A stretch of 64,000 nucleotides of DNA from Urophycis tenuis. Its lineage: Eukaryota; Chordata; Actinopteri; Gadiformes; Phycidae. The stretch is from NCBI GenBank assembly GCA_036785325.1, contig JAXIVH010000044.1, positions 1,957,001 to 2,021,000 of the forward strand, read 5' to 3'. The notes below the pieces were generated by a model. It was not told where the DNA came from and made no database searches. It worked only from the letters and a program-made list of their open reading frames with translations. This document shows positions 34,101 to 46,822 of the stretch, one piece after another. The position numbers were made by a program, and so were the translations under genes. Position 1 is the stretch's first letter. The number at the start of each line of letters is the position of its first letter.

Positions 34101-35757
34101 TTCAGGACCGTTTACAGTCATGAAGCAAGTGTCGGAGACAAATTACATGATCGCTACCCCACATGGTAGAAAGAAAACAAAATGTTTTCATGTAAACCTA
34201 CTCAAACCTTACTACGCTCGTACCTCTGAGGACAAAGGGGTTAAGACTTGTTTAGCTAACGCTAGAGTCAGTGTGTCATTGACTCAAAGTTCGGACGAGG
34301 CAGAAATACCAGACTGTGTGGTTCAGGGAAGGCTGAAAAATACACAATCTTTGAAAATGCTGGATATCATCTTGTCAGATTTGGACGAAGCTAAACGGAC
34401 TGAGCTAATTGCTTTGATTGACTCTTATTCTGCTCTCTTCTCAGATGTTCCCTCCACCACACATCTGGTGGAACATGACGTGGATGTGGGGGACTCTGCC
34501 CCAATAAAACAGCGGTTCTATCGGGTTTCGCCAGAGAAGCGGAAGGTGTTAGATCGCGAAGTCCAATATATGTTGGACAACAACCTCGCGGAGCCATGCT
34601 TGTCTAGTTGGGCGTCACCATGCCTGTTGGTTGGTAAACCTGATGGTACTTTTAGACCTTGTACAGATTACAGGAAAGTAAATCAGGTAACCAAGCCAGA
34701 TGCTTTTCCTCTGCCACGAATGGAGGACTGCATTGATCAAGTAGGATCTGCCAAATTTGTGCGCAAATTTGACCTTTTAAAAGGCTATTGGCAGGTCCCA
34801 TTGTCTGCCCACGCACAGGAAATTTGTGCTTTTATTACTCCCAGCGGCCTATTCAAGTACACTGTGATGCCATTTGGTCTCCGAAATGCACCCGCTACAT
34901 TCCAGCGCCTCATGAATACAGTCGTGGCTGGCCTGGATGGATGCGCCGTGTATTTAGATGACGTAGTTGTGCACAGTGACACATGGCCCGAGCACATTCA
35001 ACGTATCCGTGCATTATTTGATCGCTTGGTTTGGGCAAATTTGACCATCAATCTGGCGAAGTGCGAATTCGCAAAAGCCACAGTGACTTATTTGGGAAAG
35101 GTGGTAGGACAAGGAAATGTGCGAATGGTTGAGGACAAAATTGCGGCCATTTTGAAATATCCTCCACCTACCACTAAAAAAGAGCTAATGCGGTTCTTAG
35201 GTCTTGTTGGGTATTACCGATCTTTCGCTAAAAATTTCTCATCTGTGGTTGAGCCGTTGACTCGACTTTTAAAGAAAGATGAACTTTATATTTGGTCAAA
35301 CCGTTGCCAGGCTGCATTTGAAAATGTTAAGGCCCTTTTGTGCTCTGCACCTGTGCTAGCCGCACCAAGGGTAAACGAAACGTTCTGCCTACAAGTAGAT
35401 GCGTCGAACGTGGGGGCGGGCGCTGTGTTACTACAGGCTGATGCACAGGGGGTTGATAAACCGGTTGCTTTCTTTTCAAGAAAATTTAACAAGTATCAAC
35501 TGAACTATTCAGTCATTGAAAAGGAAGCACTTGCTTTGATTTGGGCGCTGCAGCATTTTGATGTTTATTTGGGAACAGGAAGGACACCATTGGTGGTGTT
35601 CACGGACCACAATCCGTTAACGTTTTTGCGATCTCTCCAAAACCCGAATCAGCGTCTAATGCGGTGGGCTCTGTTTTTGCAGCCGTACCACCTGGACATC
35701 CGTCACATCAAGGGCACAAGTAATGTGCTAGCAGATGCACTATCTAGAGCACTTTAG
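31138..35757 (+). pseudogene. Gmr1-like gag-pol polyprotein: Gag(SCAN-like)-PR-IN-RT-RNaseH, one stop codon
   Basis: One frame from ATG 31138 to TAG 35755-35757 (1539 codons) is broken only by TAG at 33262-33264. Domains in order are: an N-terminal helical segment; a long coiled coil (31363-31570); a SCAN-like Gag domain (about 31860-32130, around AYRQRFRKWRK and VVLEQL); a CCHC knuckle (32269-32310); a protease with DTG at 32527-32535; the integrase zinc finger (33190-33320), which the TAG interrupts; the integrase core with D at 33406, D at 33583 and E at 33691, giving D-x58-D-x35-E; a GPF-type C-terminal module (about 34045-34215); an RT with YLDD at 34951-34962; and an RNase H to the end. 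Gag and Pol share one frame with no frameshift. The stop would remove all enzymes after the protease. Confidence 0.9.
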
Positions 35758-36041
35758 TTTTGTTTCCATTAGTTTTATTTTCTCATGTCTGTTATTGTTT
35801 ACACATTTCCTTTTGTTTGTCTGATGTCTCACTCTTAAATGTGCTCCTAGGATCCGAGGCTGCTGGGTGAGCGTTGGAGAACACCAGGGGATGTGGTGAG
35901 GAATGGCAGACATGAGGGTTTTTTGTTTGGGGGACAAAATTTCGATTTTTTTTTTTGTTTGGTAAATTTAATTTGGGGCTTAATGTTTAGCCATTTGGGG
36001 CAATTTAATTTGGTTCAGGTTATGGGGTGGGACCCCATTCT

Positions 36042-36053
36042 TTAGGGGGGGAG
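36042..36053 (+). promoter_or_regulatory. Polypurine tract
   Basis: TTAGGGGGGGAG abuts the 3' LTR and would prime plus-strand DNA synthesis. The region 35758-36041 after the coding frame has no gene. Confidence 0.85.
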
Positions 36054-36451
36054 TGTGACGTTCCCCACCCTGCCTGCTAGTTCCCTGTTTGGCCAACAGG
36101 TAGCAGGGCAGGGTGGAGAGCCAATTAGGCACAACAGGTTCCACCTGGTGTGGAGCCTACTTAAATGCAGCTGTGACGCACCTCTCCCTCTTTTTCCCTC
36201 AGACTCTCCATGGCTCTGGCTGACAGGCAGCTGTTTGTTTGAGTTTTGCACTTCATACACGCACCACACCACTCTTCCATCACATCCAAGCATCACACTC
36301 ACTATTGACTTTTGACATATCCATTCATTCATCTTCATTACTTTGCATTTGGTTATTTCAACCTAGTAATTTGATTTAAATAAATATAATTTTGATTCAG
36401 TTACCCCTGTGTGTTCCCCTTTTTTGTCATATTCCTTGCCGGGTTGTGACA
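36054..36451 (+). repeat. 3' LTR of the Gmr1-like element
   Basis: 398 bp, starting TGTGACGTTCCCC and ending GTTGTGACA, then AAAAG and LINE-C sequence. I find no difference from the 5' LTR by eye. Confidence 0.95.
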
Positions 36452-36693
36452 AAAAGTCAAAGAACATGACTCTCACAGTGCTCGCCGGCTTGTCTAGATG
36501 CGAGTAGGCTTTGTTCAGCAGGTAGATGATGCAGTCCTCGACTCCCAGGCGGGGCTGGTAGGCGAACTGCAGCTGGTCCGAGAAGGGTCTGACCATAGGC
36601 CTGAGCTGCTCCAAGACAAGCCTCTCCATGGTCTTCATAATATGTGACGTCAGAGCCACCGGTCTGTAGTCCTTAGGGCTGCTGGGGCCCAGC
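36452..36693 (-). pseudogene. LINE-C RT, N-terminal segment between two insertions
   Basis: The frame reads SPKDYRPVALTSHIMKTMER and FAYQPRLGVEDCI and stops at the LTR element after RVMFFDF. It carries the first RT motifs (YRPVALTS) and joins the piece at 28800-29760 on one side and the piece above 38107 on the other. Confidence 0.9.
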
Positions 36694-38106
36694 CAGACCT
36701 GCAAACTGGTCAGAGAAAAAAAGGTGACAGCGTAATGGGGCTCCCCAAGAATTTTTTTTGCGATTTAAATATGTTTAAGTACGCAATTCTGAGTGTTTTG
36801 ACAGTAGGATTTCTGGAGGTATATAGTATGTCTATAGTACAGTATACTCAGTGTTTTCCCTAGATTTTTTTGTAGCAGTGGTGCTGTGTGTTGGTAAACT
36901 AGCAACACTAGGGGGGTCCGGGGGCATGCCCCCCTGGAAGAAAATTTTGAAAAATAACCCTTTAAATGGTTACTTCTGGTGAGATTTTGTATGAAAAAAA
37001 GTTACAGATTGAGCTTCCAAATATGAAATAACAACCAACAGAGTCAAGGTATCTGCTGAGACCAGATCATTGTGAAAATGTGCGATCACACTGTTCAATA
37101 TTGCGATGACGATATGACTTGCGATAATAAATAAGAAAAGAGTAAAATTGTGGTCATGGTGAATACGTCGATATGAATTTAAACAAATTTGCATATCGTG
37201 ACGTCACTGACCGCGTCTCCATCCCGTAAAAGTTTAGTGGTCTCCTTGACGTCAGTCGACACGTCACTTTATAGCGGTGTCGAGATATTTCAATGCATTT
37301 TTTCATGTAGGACCTATTGCTACCGTGCATGAACCCAAAGTAATAATTTAGCCTTCTATAACTTTGAACGGTGACTGCGAACATTTTCTTTAGGACCTAC
37401 TGCAGCCGCAGCCATCATAACAGACAAGCGCGAACCATTGATGAAATTAAGCGAATATAAAAGAAAGAACGTAGCCTACGTGTGTATGTAGGCTATTTAT
37501 ATTCGCGATACCTTCTAAAATATAATTAATAGGGTTTTATTGTAGTTGCATTAGTTATTTGAAGAGTTAAAAAAAACAACGATCGGTCTTAACGCAAGTA
37601 TACAACCGGCAAGTCGGTCGGACTAAAAGGGAAAAATAAATATTTGGGTCGGTCCTAAATTGACAGGGTGGGTCGGGTTACTGCAAACCACAATATTTAA
37701 GGATGATTTAAGGATAAGGATGGCCCGAGTGTGCGTGGCGAACTTATCGCATTACAGACCAGCTTTTGCGATGTGTTTATCATGAACGCTCACATGGCGA
37801 TGACGATGAAAATTGAGACGATGAGTCCATACAAAGTACTGATAAACTAAATTAAAAAATGTTTTGCACTCTGTTGCTGTCACTCTACACGTGCAAAAAA
37901 CTCACTTTTTGCCTGGCCGGCATGCGTGTCTCAGCCTCCACTTGATAAGCCAACACAGCCTTCCCTGACCCCGACCCGACCCCGACCCCCCCCCCCCCCC
38001 CCAAAAAAAAAAAAAAAACTCTTCGGATCTACACGAGTCACATGAATGACCCCTTTGACCCAAAAAACGGCGATTGTAGCCGAAAAGCGACAAGTTTGCA
38101 GGTATG
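36694..38106. mobile_element. Non-autonomous hAT element, 1.4 kb
   Basis: The left end is CAGACCTGCAAACTGGTC and the right end, reversed, is CATACCTGCAAACTTGTC: 18 bp with two mismatches. The 8-bp flanks GGCCCAGC (36686-36693) and GGCGCAGC (38107-38114) differ at one base. Both features are hAT hallmarks. The inside has a GTCCGGGGGCATGCCCCC palindrome near 36920, AT-rich DNA and a C-then-A run at 37988-38018, but no transposase frame. It separates the LINE-C endonuclease from its RT. Confidence 0.8.
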
Positions 38107-39530
38107 GGCGCAGCGTCTTTGGGACAGGAACGAGGCAGGACGTCTTCCACATCAGAGGGACCTTCTGGAGGTGCAGGCTCAAGTTGAAGACATGATTAAG
38201 AACTCCACACAGCTGGGGGGCACAGGCTTTAAGTACCCTGGGGAACACACCATCAGGGCCCGCCGCTTTGTTGGAATGGAGTCTAATCAGTTGTCTTCTC
38301 ACCAGTTCAGGCGTGAAGGACACTGTAGAGGTGTCAGTGGGGGGAGGGATAGGGTCCTCAGGTAATGGAGGACAGTATGCAGAGCAGGGGGGAGGGGTGG
38401 GGCAGGGTGAAGGTGTGAAGTGTCCGGTAGTGAATAGAGCTGGTAAGAGGCAGGAGGGTGATCTATAAGGAGGGGGAGAAGGAGAAGGAGGGGGAGGCGG
38501 AGTGGCACTGGTTGTTGGGCTGCCAGCAGCAGTAGCAGCAGGGTCATGTGGGGGAGGGGCAGGGGCCACAGTATCAAACCTATTGAAAAAAAGGTTAAAT
38601 TCATTGGCCATAGCCACTCCACCCTCCAGCCCTACGCCACCAGTCTTCTGGAAGCCCGTGATGGTTTTCATACCACTCCACACATCCCTTGTGTTGTTTT
38701 GCTGGAGCTTCTTCTCCAGCTTCCTCCTGTATCTATCCCTTTCCTCCTTAATTCTAACCTTGAGTACCCCCTGTACTCTCCTCAGCTCAGCCTGGTTGCC
38801 CTCTCTGAACGCCCTTTTCTTAGCGTTCAGTATGGCCTTGATGTCCTTGGTGATCCAAGGTTTGTTATTAGCGTAACAGGTGACTGTCAACGCAGGGACA
38901 TAGCAGTCCACACAGAAGTTAATATAGTCCGTGATGCACTCAGTGAGCCCATCAATGTCCTCCCCGTGAGGCTCACAGAGTGCAGGCCAGTCCGTCACCT
39001 CAAAACAGTACTGCAGTGCCTCATAGGATTCCTCTGACCACTTCCTCACAGTCCTTGTGGTCACAGGCTTCCTCTTCACCAGAGGCACATAGCAGGGTTT
39101 GAGGTGAACCAGGTTGTGATCCGACCTGCCCAGAGGGGGGAGAGAAGATGAGATGTATGCCTCCTTAATGTTGGCATACATCAGGTCCAGGGTACTCACC
39201 CCTCTGGTAGGACAGCTCACATACTGCTTAAAAGTCGGTAGAACTCTATCCATGGTGACGTGGTTAAAGTCTCCCGACATGATGATGAGGGCACTGGGGT
39301 GTTTGGTCTGCAGTTTTGAGATGGTGGTGTATATTGTACTGCAGGCAGCTGATGGGTTAGCAGTGGGAGGGATGTACACCATGATGATGATGACATGCGG
39401 GATCTCCCTAGGGAGGTGATATGGACGAAGTCCAACGGCCAACACTTCGGCATCAGGGCCACAGAGCTGTTCTTTAATACAGATGTGACCGGGATTGCAC
39501 CACCTGATATTAACTAGGACGGCGAGCCCC
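38107..39530 (-). pseudogene. LINE-C endonuclease and linker, 5'-truncated
   Basis: The frame is open from about 39520 to the hAT junction. It includes GLAVLVN, IIIMVYIPPTANP, MSGDFNHVTMD, LGRSDHNLVH, NNKPWITKDIKAILN, QQNNTRDVWSGMKT and SNKAAGPDGVF. The endonuclease lacks its N-terminal Asn and Glu strands because the copy is truncated at the 5' end. A run of 12 C (plus strand) at about 39527-39538 shifts the frame just upstream. A Pro-rich low-complexity insert lies between the linker and RT, as in LINE-B. Confidence 0.85.
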
Positions 39531-40083
39531 CCCCCCCCTTCCGCTTACCGCTCTTGGTACAGTCCCGATCCGCCCGAACAGTGTGGAAGCCATCCACAGA
39601 TACAATCGGGTCTAAGCCGTTGGAAAGCTTAGATTTCCCCGCTTAAAATGAGCCCATCCGCGAGCAGTCTGTTTGATCACAGACTAAACTACGTCAGGTT
39701 GACTGAAGTCTACCCAGCAGCTAAAAACATACCTTCAATGTTTCAATTAACATCAATCTTTCCTTACAGAACACAAATTAATTAGCTAAGTATTTCAACG
39801 ACCAATGAGTCAATATAGTCTTGCCATACGCCGTTGGAAAGCTTAGATTTCCCCGCTTAAAATGAGACCATCCGCGAGCAGTCTGGTTGATCACAGACTA
39901 AACTGCCTCAGGTTGACTGAAGTCTACCCAGCAGCTAAAAACATACCTTCAACGTTTCAATTAACATCAATCTTTCCTTACAGAACACAAATTAATTAGC
40001 TTAGTATTTCAACGACCCATGAGTCAATATAGTCTTGCCATATGCCGTTGGAAAGCTTAGATTTCCCCGCTTAAAATGAGCCC

Positions 40084-40888
40084 AAAATGTATCATTGAAG
40101 CCATCATTGAGACTTTTCTTTTTAAATTATACCGCATGAACATGGGTCTGCAATAAAGCTTTATATATATTTATGTGTGTGTGTGTGTTTTAATCACTTA
40201 CTTGGAACGGCATGATCCCACATCGCTGTGAAGGGACGGCGTTAACGAGGTGGGCGTGCAACCCCTCGAGAGTGTTGCTGCCTCGCCGGCACTTGTACTT
40301 GTTCAGCCGGATGCTGTTCTTCACAACCACCTTCACAGAGACATACAGCTGTATGCCAGGGGGGTCCTGTAACACACAACCTATTGCAAGGTCCTCATTT
40401 ATGCTGGTGTCATTTTGAAAAGTTACCATATACAAGTTTGAATGGTTTTGACACACGATGACTGCAGAGACAGCTGCAGGATGGCCCTGGATGCAGGACG
40501 GAGGGGGCCTGTGGCTGTGCGGGGAGGACCAGCGGTATGGGTGCTGCCGACACAGGGGGCGGGCAGGCCACAGGCTGACGCAGCAGGAGGCCTCGGCTGG
40601 AGGCGGGTGGGCGCAGGAGGCTTCGGCCGGGTGGAGGACGACAACGCAGTGGGCTGAACGGGCCGGTTGGTGGGAGTCACAGGCTCTGGCTCATCAACAA
40701 ATAATCTGGAAATATAAAATACACACGTGATCAGTATTGATATTGATATCTTTTATAAGAACACTGTTCATACTATTTACACTTTTTAAACAACTGTTTA
40801 TACAATGTCCATTCTGTTTATTTATTAATGTTTATCACTGACAATAAAGGTGACTTGGTAAGACTTGTGTGCTATTTTCTTTCCACAG
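40084..40888 (-). repeat. Exon-bearing cassette, copy 3
   Basis: Both minus-strand segments and their splice-like sites are kept, and segment b starts at DPPGIQ. It shares the ATGCTGTTC variant and AAAGTTACC with copies 4 and 5, placing these three in one subgroup. The Ser codon in the SNSLE motif region is changed to Thr here (SNTLE). Confidence 0.85.
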
Positions 40889-43347
40889 TCAACAGAACAC
40901 ACATGAATCAGCTTATTATTTCGACGACCCGTGGGCAATCATAGTCATGCCATACGCCGTTGGAAAGCTTAGATTTCCCCGCTTAAAATGAGCCCATCCG
41001 CGAGCAGTCTGGTTGCTCACAGACTAAACTGCGTCAGGTTGACGGAAGTCTACCCAGAAGCTAAAAACATACCTTCAACGTTTCAATTAACACCAATCTT
41101 TCCTTACAGAACACAAATTAATTAGCTTAGTATTTCAACGACCCTTTGGTGAATATAGTCTTGCCATACGCCGTTGGAAAGCTGAGATTTCCCTGCTTAA
41201 AATGCGTCCATCCGCGAGCAGTCTGGTTGATCACAGACAAAACTGCGTCAGGTTGACTGAAGTCTACCCAGCAGCTAAAACATACCTTCAACGTTTCAAT
41301 TAACATCAATCTTTCCTTACAGAACACAAATTAATTAGCTTAGTATTTCAACGACCCATGAGTCAATATAGTCTTGCCATACGCCGTTGGAAAGCTTAGA
41401 TTTGCCCGCTTAAAATGAGCCCATCCCCGAGCAATTTGGTTGCTCACAGACAAAACTGCGTCAGGTTGACTGAAGTCTACCCAGCAGCTAAAAACATACC
41501 TTCAATGTTTCAAGTAAGATCAATCTTTCCTTACAGAACACAAATTAATTAGCTTAGTATTTCAACGACCCTTTGGTGAATATAGTCTTGCCATAAGCCG
41601 TTGGAAAGCTTAGATTTCCCCGCTTAAAATGAGCCCATCCTTGAGCAGTCTGGTTGCTCACAGACAAAACTAAGTCAGGTTGACTGAAGTCTGCCCAGCA
41701 GCTAAAAACATACCTTCAACGTTTCAATTAAGATCAATCTTTCAATAAAGAACACAAATTAATTAGCTTAGTATTTCAACGACCCATGAGTCAATATAGT
41801 CTTGCCATACGCCGTTGGAAAGCTTAGATTTCCCCGCTTAAAATGAGCCCATCAGCAAGCAGTCTGGTTGCTCACAGACTAAACTACGTCAGGTTGACTG
41901 AAGTCTACCCAGCAGCTAAAAGCATACCTTCAACGTTTCAATTAAGATCAATCTTTCAATAAAGAACACAAATTAAATAGCTTAGTATTTCAACGACCCA
42001 TGAGTCAATATAGTCATGCCATACGCCGTTGGAAAGCTTAGATTTCCCCGCTTAAAATGAGCCCATCCGCGAGCAGTCTGGTTGATCACAGACTAAACTG
42101 CGTGAGGTTGACTGAAGTCTACCCAGCAGCTAAAACATACCTTCAACGTTTCAATTAACATCAATCTTTCCTTACAGAACACAAATTAATTAGCTTAGTA
42201 TTTCAACGACCCATGAGTCAATATAGTCTTGCCATACGCCGTTGGAAAGCTTAGATTTCCCTGCTTAAAATGAGCCCATCCGCGAGCAGTCTGGTTGCTC
42301 ACAGACAAAACTGCGTCAGGTTGACTGAAGTCTACCCAGCAGCTAAAAACATACCTTCAACGTTTCAATTAACATCAATCTTTCCTTACAGAACACAAAT
42401 TAATTAGCTTAGTATTTCAACGACCCTTTGGTGAATATAGTCTTGCCATACGCCGTTGGAAAGCTTAGATTTCCCCGCTTAAAATGAGCCCATCCGCGAG
42501 CAGTCTGGTTGCTCACAGACTAAACTGCGTCAGGTTGACTGAAGTCTACCCAGCAGCTAAAAACATACCTTCAACGTTTCAATTAACATTAATCTTTCCT
42601 TAAAGAACACAAATTAATTAGCTTAGTATTTCAACGACCCTTTGGTGAATATAGTCTTGCCATACGCTGTTGGAAAGCTTAGATTTCCCCGCTTATAATG
42701 AGCCCATCCGCGAGCAGTCTGGTTGCTCACAGACAAAACTGCGTCAGGTTGACTGAAGTCTGCCCAGCTGCTAAAAACATACCTTCAACGTTTCAATTAA
42801 GATCAATCTTTCCTTACAGAACACAAATTAATTAGCTTAGTATTTCAACGACCCATGAGTCAATATAGTCTTGCCATACGCCGTTGGAAAGCTTAGACTT
42901 CCCCGCTTAAAATGAGCCCATCCCCGAGCAATTTGGTTGCTCACAGACAAAACTGCGTCAGGTTGACTGAAGTCTACCCAGCAGCTAAAAACATACCTTC
43001 AACGTTTCAATTAAGATCAATCTTTCAAAAAAGAACACAAATTAATTAGCTTAGTATTTCAACGACCCATGAGTCAATATAGTCTTGCCATACGCCGTTG
43101 GAAAGCTTAGATTTCCCCGCTTAAAATGAGCCCATCCGCGAGCAGTCTGGTTGATCACAGACTAAACTGCCTCAGGTTGACTGAAGTCTACCCAGCAGCT
43201 AAAAACATACCTTCAACGTTTCAATTGACATCAATCTTTCCTTACAGAACGCAAATTAATTAGCTTAGTATTTCAACGACCCATGAGTCAATATAGTCTT
43301 GCCATATGCCGTTGGAAAGCTTAGATTTCCCCGCTTAAAATGAGCCC

Positions 43348-44148
43348 AAAATGTATCATTGAAGCCATCATTGAGACTTTTCTTTTTAAATTATACCGCA
43401 TGAACATGGGTCTGCAATAAAGCTTTATATATATTTATGTGTGTGTGTTTTAATCACTTACTTGGAACGGCATGATCCCACATCGCTGTGAAGGGACGGC
43501 GTTAACCAGGTGGGCGTGCAACCCCTCGAGAGAGTTGCTGCCTCGCCGGCACTTGTACTTGTTCAGCCGGATGCTGTTCTTCACAACCACCTTCACAGAG
43601 ACATACAGCTGTATGCCAGGGGGGTCCTGTAACACACAACCTATTGCAAGGTCCTCATTTATGCTGGTGTCATTTTGAAAAGTTACCATATACAAGTTTG
43701 AATGGTTTTGACACACGATGACTGCAGAGACAGCTGCAGGATGGCCCTGGATGCAGGACGGAGGGGGCCTGTGGCTGTGCGGGGAGGACCAGCGGTATGG
43801 GTGCTGCCGACACAGGGGGCGGGCAGGCCACAGGCTGACGCAGCAGGAGGCCTCGGCTGGAGGCGGGTGGGCGCAGGAGGCTTCGGCCGGGTGGAGGACG
43901 ACAACGCAGTGGGCTGAACGGGCCGGTTGGTGGGAGTCACAGGCTCTGGCTCATCAACAAATAATCTGGAAATATAAAATACACACGTGATCAGTATTGA
44001 TATTGATATCTTTTATAAGAACACTGTTCATACTGTTTACACTTTTTATACAACTGTTTATACAATGTCCATACTGTTTATTTATTAATGTTTATCACTG
44101 ACAATAAAGGTGACTTGGTAAGACTTGTGTGCTATTTTCTTTCCACAG
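43348..44148 (-). repeat. Exon-bearing cassette, copy 4
   Basis: Nearly identical to copy 5, which lies exactly 3475 bp away together with its flanking monomers. Both segments and splice-like sites are intact. Confidence 0.85.
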
Positions 44149-46822
44149 TCAACAGAACACACATGAATCAGCTTATTGTTTCGACGACCCGTGGGCAAAT
44201 ATAGTCGTGCCATACGCCGTTGGAAAGCTTAGATTTCCCCGCTTAAAATGAGCCCATCCGCGAGCAGTCTGGTTGATCACAGACTAAACTGCGTCAGGTT
44301 GACTGAAGTCTACCCAGCAGCTAAAAACATACCTTCAACGTTTCAATTAACATCAATCTTTCAATAAAGAACACAAATTAATTAGCTTAGTATTTCAACA
44401 ACCCATGAGTCAATATAGTCTTGCCATACGCCGTTGGAAAGCTTAGATTTCCCCGCTTAAAATGAGCCCATCAGCAAGCAGTCTGGTTGATCACAGACTA
44501 AACTGCGTCAGGTTGACTGAAGTCTACCCAGCAGCTAAAACATACCTTCAACGTTTCAATTAACATCAATCTTTCCTTACAGAACACAAATTAATTAGCT
44601 TAGTATTTCAACGACCCATGAGTCAATATAGTCTTGCCATACGCCGTTGGAAAGCTTAGATTTCCCCGCTTAAAATAAGCCCATCCGCGAGCAATTTGGT
44701 TGCTCACAGACAAAACTGCGTCAGGTTGACTGAAGTCTACCCAGCAGCTAAAAACATACCTTCAACGTTTCAATTAAGATCAATCTTTCCTTACAGAACA
44801 CAAATTAATTAGCTTAGTATTTCATAGACCCTTTGGTGAATATAGTCTTGCCATACGCCGTTGGAAAGCTTAGATTTCCCCGCTTATAATGAGCCCATCC
44901 CCGAGCAATTTGGTTGCTCACAGACAAAACTGCGTCAGGTTGACTGAAGTCTACCCAGCAGCTAAAAACATACCTTCAACGTTTCAATTAACATCAATCT
45001 TTCAATAAAGAACACAAATTAATTAGCTTAGTATTTCAACGACCCATGAGTCAATATAGTCTTGCCATACGCTGTTGGAAAGCTTAGATTTCCCTGCTTA
45101 AAATGAGCCCATCCGCGAGCAGTCTGGTTGCTCACAGACAAAACTGCGTCAGGTTGACTGAAGTCTACCCAGCAGCTAAAAACATACCTTCAACGTTTCA
45201 ATTAAGATCAATCTTTCCTTACAGAACACAAATTAATTAGCTTAGTATTTCAACGACCCTTTGGTGAATATAGTCTTGCCATACGCCGTTGGAAAGCTTA
45301 GATTTTCCCGCTTATAAGGAGCCCATCCCCTAGCAATTTGGTTGCTCACAGACAAAACTGCGTCAGGTTGACTGAAGTCTACCCAGCAGCTAAAAACATA
45401 CCTTCAACGTTTCAATTAAGATCAATCTTTCAATAAAGAACACAAATTAATTAGCTTAGTATTTCAACGACCCATGAGTCAATATAGTCTTGCCATACGC
45501 CGTTGGAAAGCTTAGATTTCCCCGCTTAAAATGAGCCCATCAGCAAGCAGTCTGGTTGCTCACAGACTAAACTACGTCAGGTTGACTGAAGTCTACCCAG
45601 CAGCTAAAAACATACCTTCAACGTTTCAATTAACATCAATCTTTCCTTACAGAACACAAATTAATTAGCTTAGTATTTCAACGACCCTTTGGTGAATATA
45701 GTCTTGCCATACGCCGTTGGAAAGCTTAGATTTCCCCGCTTAAAATGAGCCCATCCGCGAGCAGTCTGGTTGCTCACAGACTAAACTGCGTCAGGTTGAC
45801 TGAAGTCTACCCAGCAGCTAAAAACATACCTTCAACGTTTCAATTAACATTAATCTTTCCTTAAAGAACACAAATTAATTAGCTTAGTATTTCAACGACC
45901 CTTTGGTGAATATAGTCTTGCCATACGCTGTTGGAAAGCTTAGATTTCCCCGCTTAAAATGAGCCCATGCGCGAGCAGTGTGGTTGATAACAGACTAAAC
46001 TGCATCAGGTTGACTGAAGTCTACCCAGCAGCTAAAAACATACCTTCAACGTTTCAATTAACATTAATCTTTCCTTAAAGAACACAAATTAATTAGCTTA
46101 GTATTTCAACGACCCTTTGGTGAATATAGTCTTGCCATACGCTGTTGGAAAGCTTAGATTTCCCCGCTTAAAATGAGCCCATCCGCGAGCAGTCTGGTGC
46201 CTCACAGACAAAACTGCGTCAGGTTGACTGAAGTCTGCCCAGCTGCTAAAAACATACCTTCAACGTTTCAATTAAGATCAATCTTTCCTTACAGAACACA
46301 AATTAATTAGCTTAGTATTTCAACGACCCATGAGTCAATATAGTCTTGCCATACGCCGTTGGAAAGCTTAGACTTCCCCGCTTAAAATGAGCCCATCCCC
46401 GAGCAATTTGGTTGCTCACAGACAAAACTGCGTCAGGTTGACTGAAGTCTACCCAGCAGCTAAAAACATGCCTTCAACGTTTCAATTAAGATCAATCTTT
46501 CAAAAAAGAACACAAATTAATTAGCTTAGTATTTCAACGACCCATGAGTCAATATAGTCTTGCCATACGCCGTTGGAAAGCTTAGATTTCCCCGCTTAAA
46601 ATGAGCCCATCCGCGAGCAGTCTGGTTGATCACAGACTAAACTGCCTCAGGTTGACTGAAGTCTACCCAGCAGCTAAAAACATACCTTCAACGTTTCAAT
46701 TGACATCAATCTTTCCTTACAGAACGCAAATTAATTAGCTTAGTATTTCAACGACCCATGAGTCAATATAGTCTTGCCATATGCCGTTGGAAAGCTTAGA
46801 TTTCCCCGCTTAAAATGAGCCC

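Larger units (their letters stand above)
29761..36451 (+). mobile_element. Gmr1-like Ty3/gypsy LTR retrotransposon, nearly intact
   Basis: A 6691-bp element has 398-bp LTRs at both ends, a proline-tRNA-type primer site, one long gag-pol frame and a polypurine tract. It is inserted in LINE-C with an imperfect 5-bp target duplication (AGAAG before, AAAAG after). The integrase lies upstream of the reverse transcriptase, as in Ty1/copia elements, while the RT sequence is of Ty3/gypsy type. That combination defines the Gmr1-like group of deuterostome retrotransposons, first known from Atlantic cod. The leader (30176-31137) holds an A run at 30209-30233 and no convincing gene. Confidence 0.9.
28314..39615 (-). 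mobile_element. LINE-C, CR1/L2/Rex-type LINE, inserted in the satellite and itself interrupted twice
   Basis: The left junction falls after CCATACGCC of a monomer at 28313; the monomer resumes at 39616 with GCCGTTGG. The 3' end, at low coordinates, has an AGAC-rich tail (28314-28345) and TTTATTGATCCCTGAGGGAA. Non-coding 3' UTR runs to 28799. The 5' end is truncated within the endonuclease domain. The Gmr1-like LTR element (29761-36451) and an hAT (36694-38106) lie within it. Removing both leaves a LINE of about 3.2 kb whose coding frame is nearly unbroken. Confidence 0.85.

Noticed and set aside
37931..38040. Poly-Gly/poly-Phe extension of the LINE-C protein
   Set aside because: It is read-through into the C and A runs of the inserted hAT element and is not coding sequence of the LINE.
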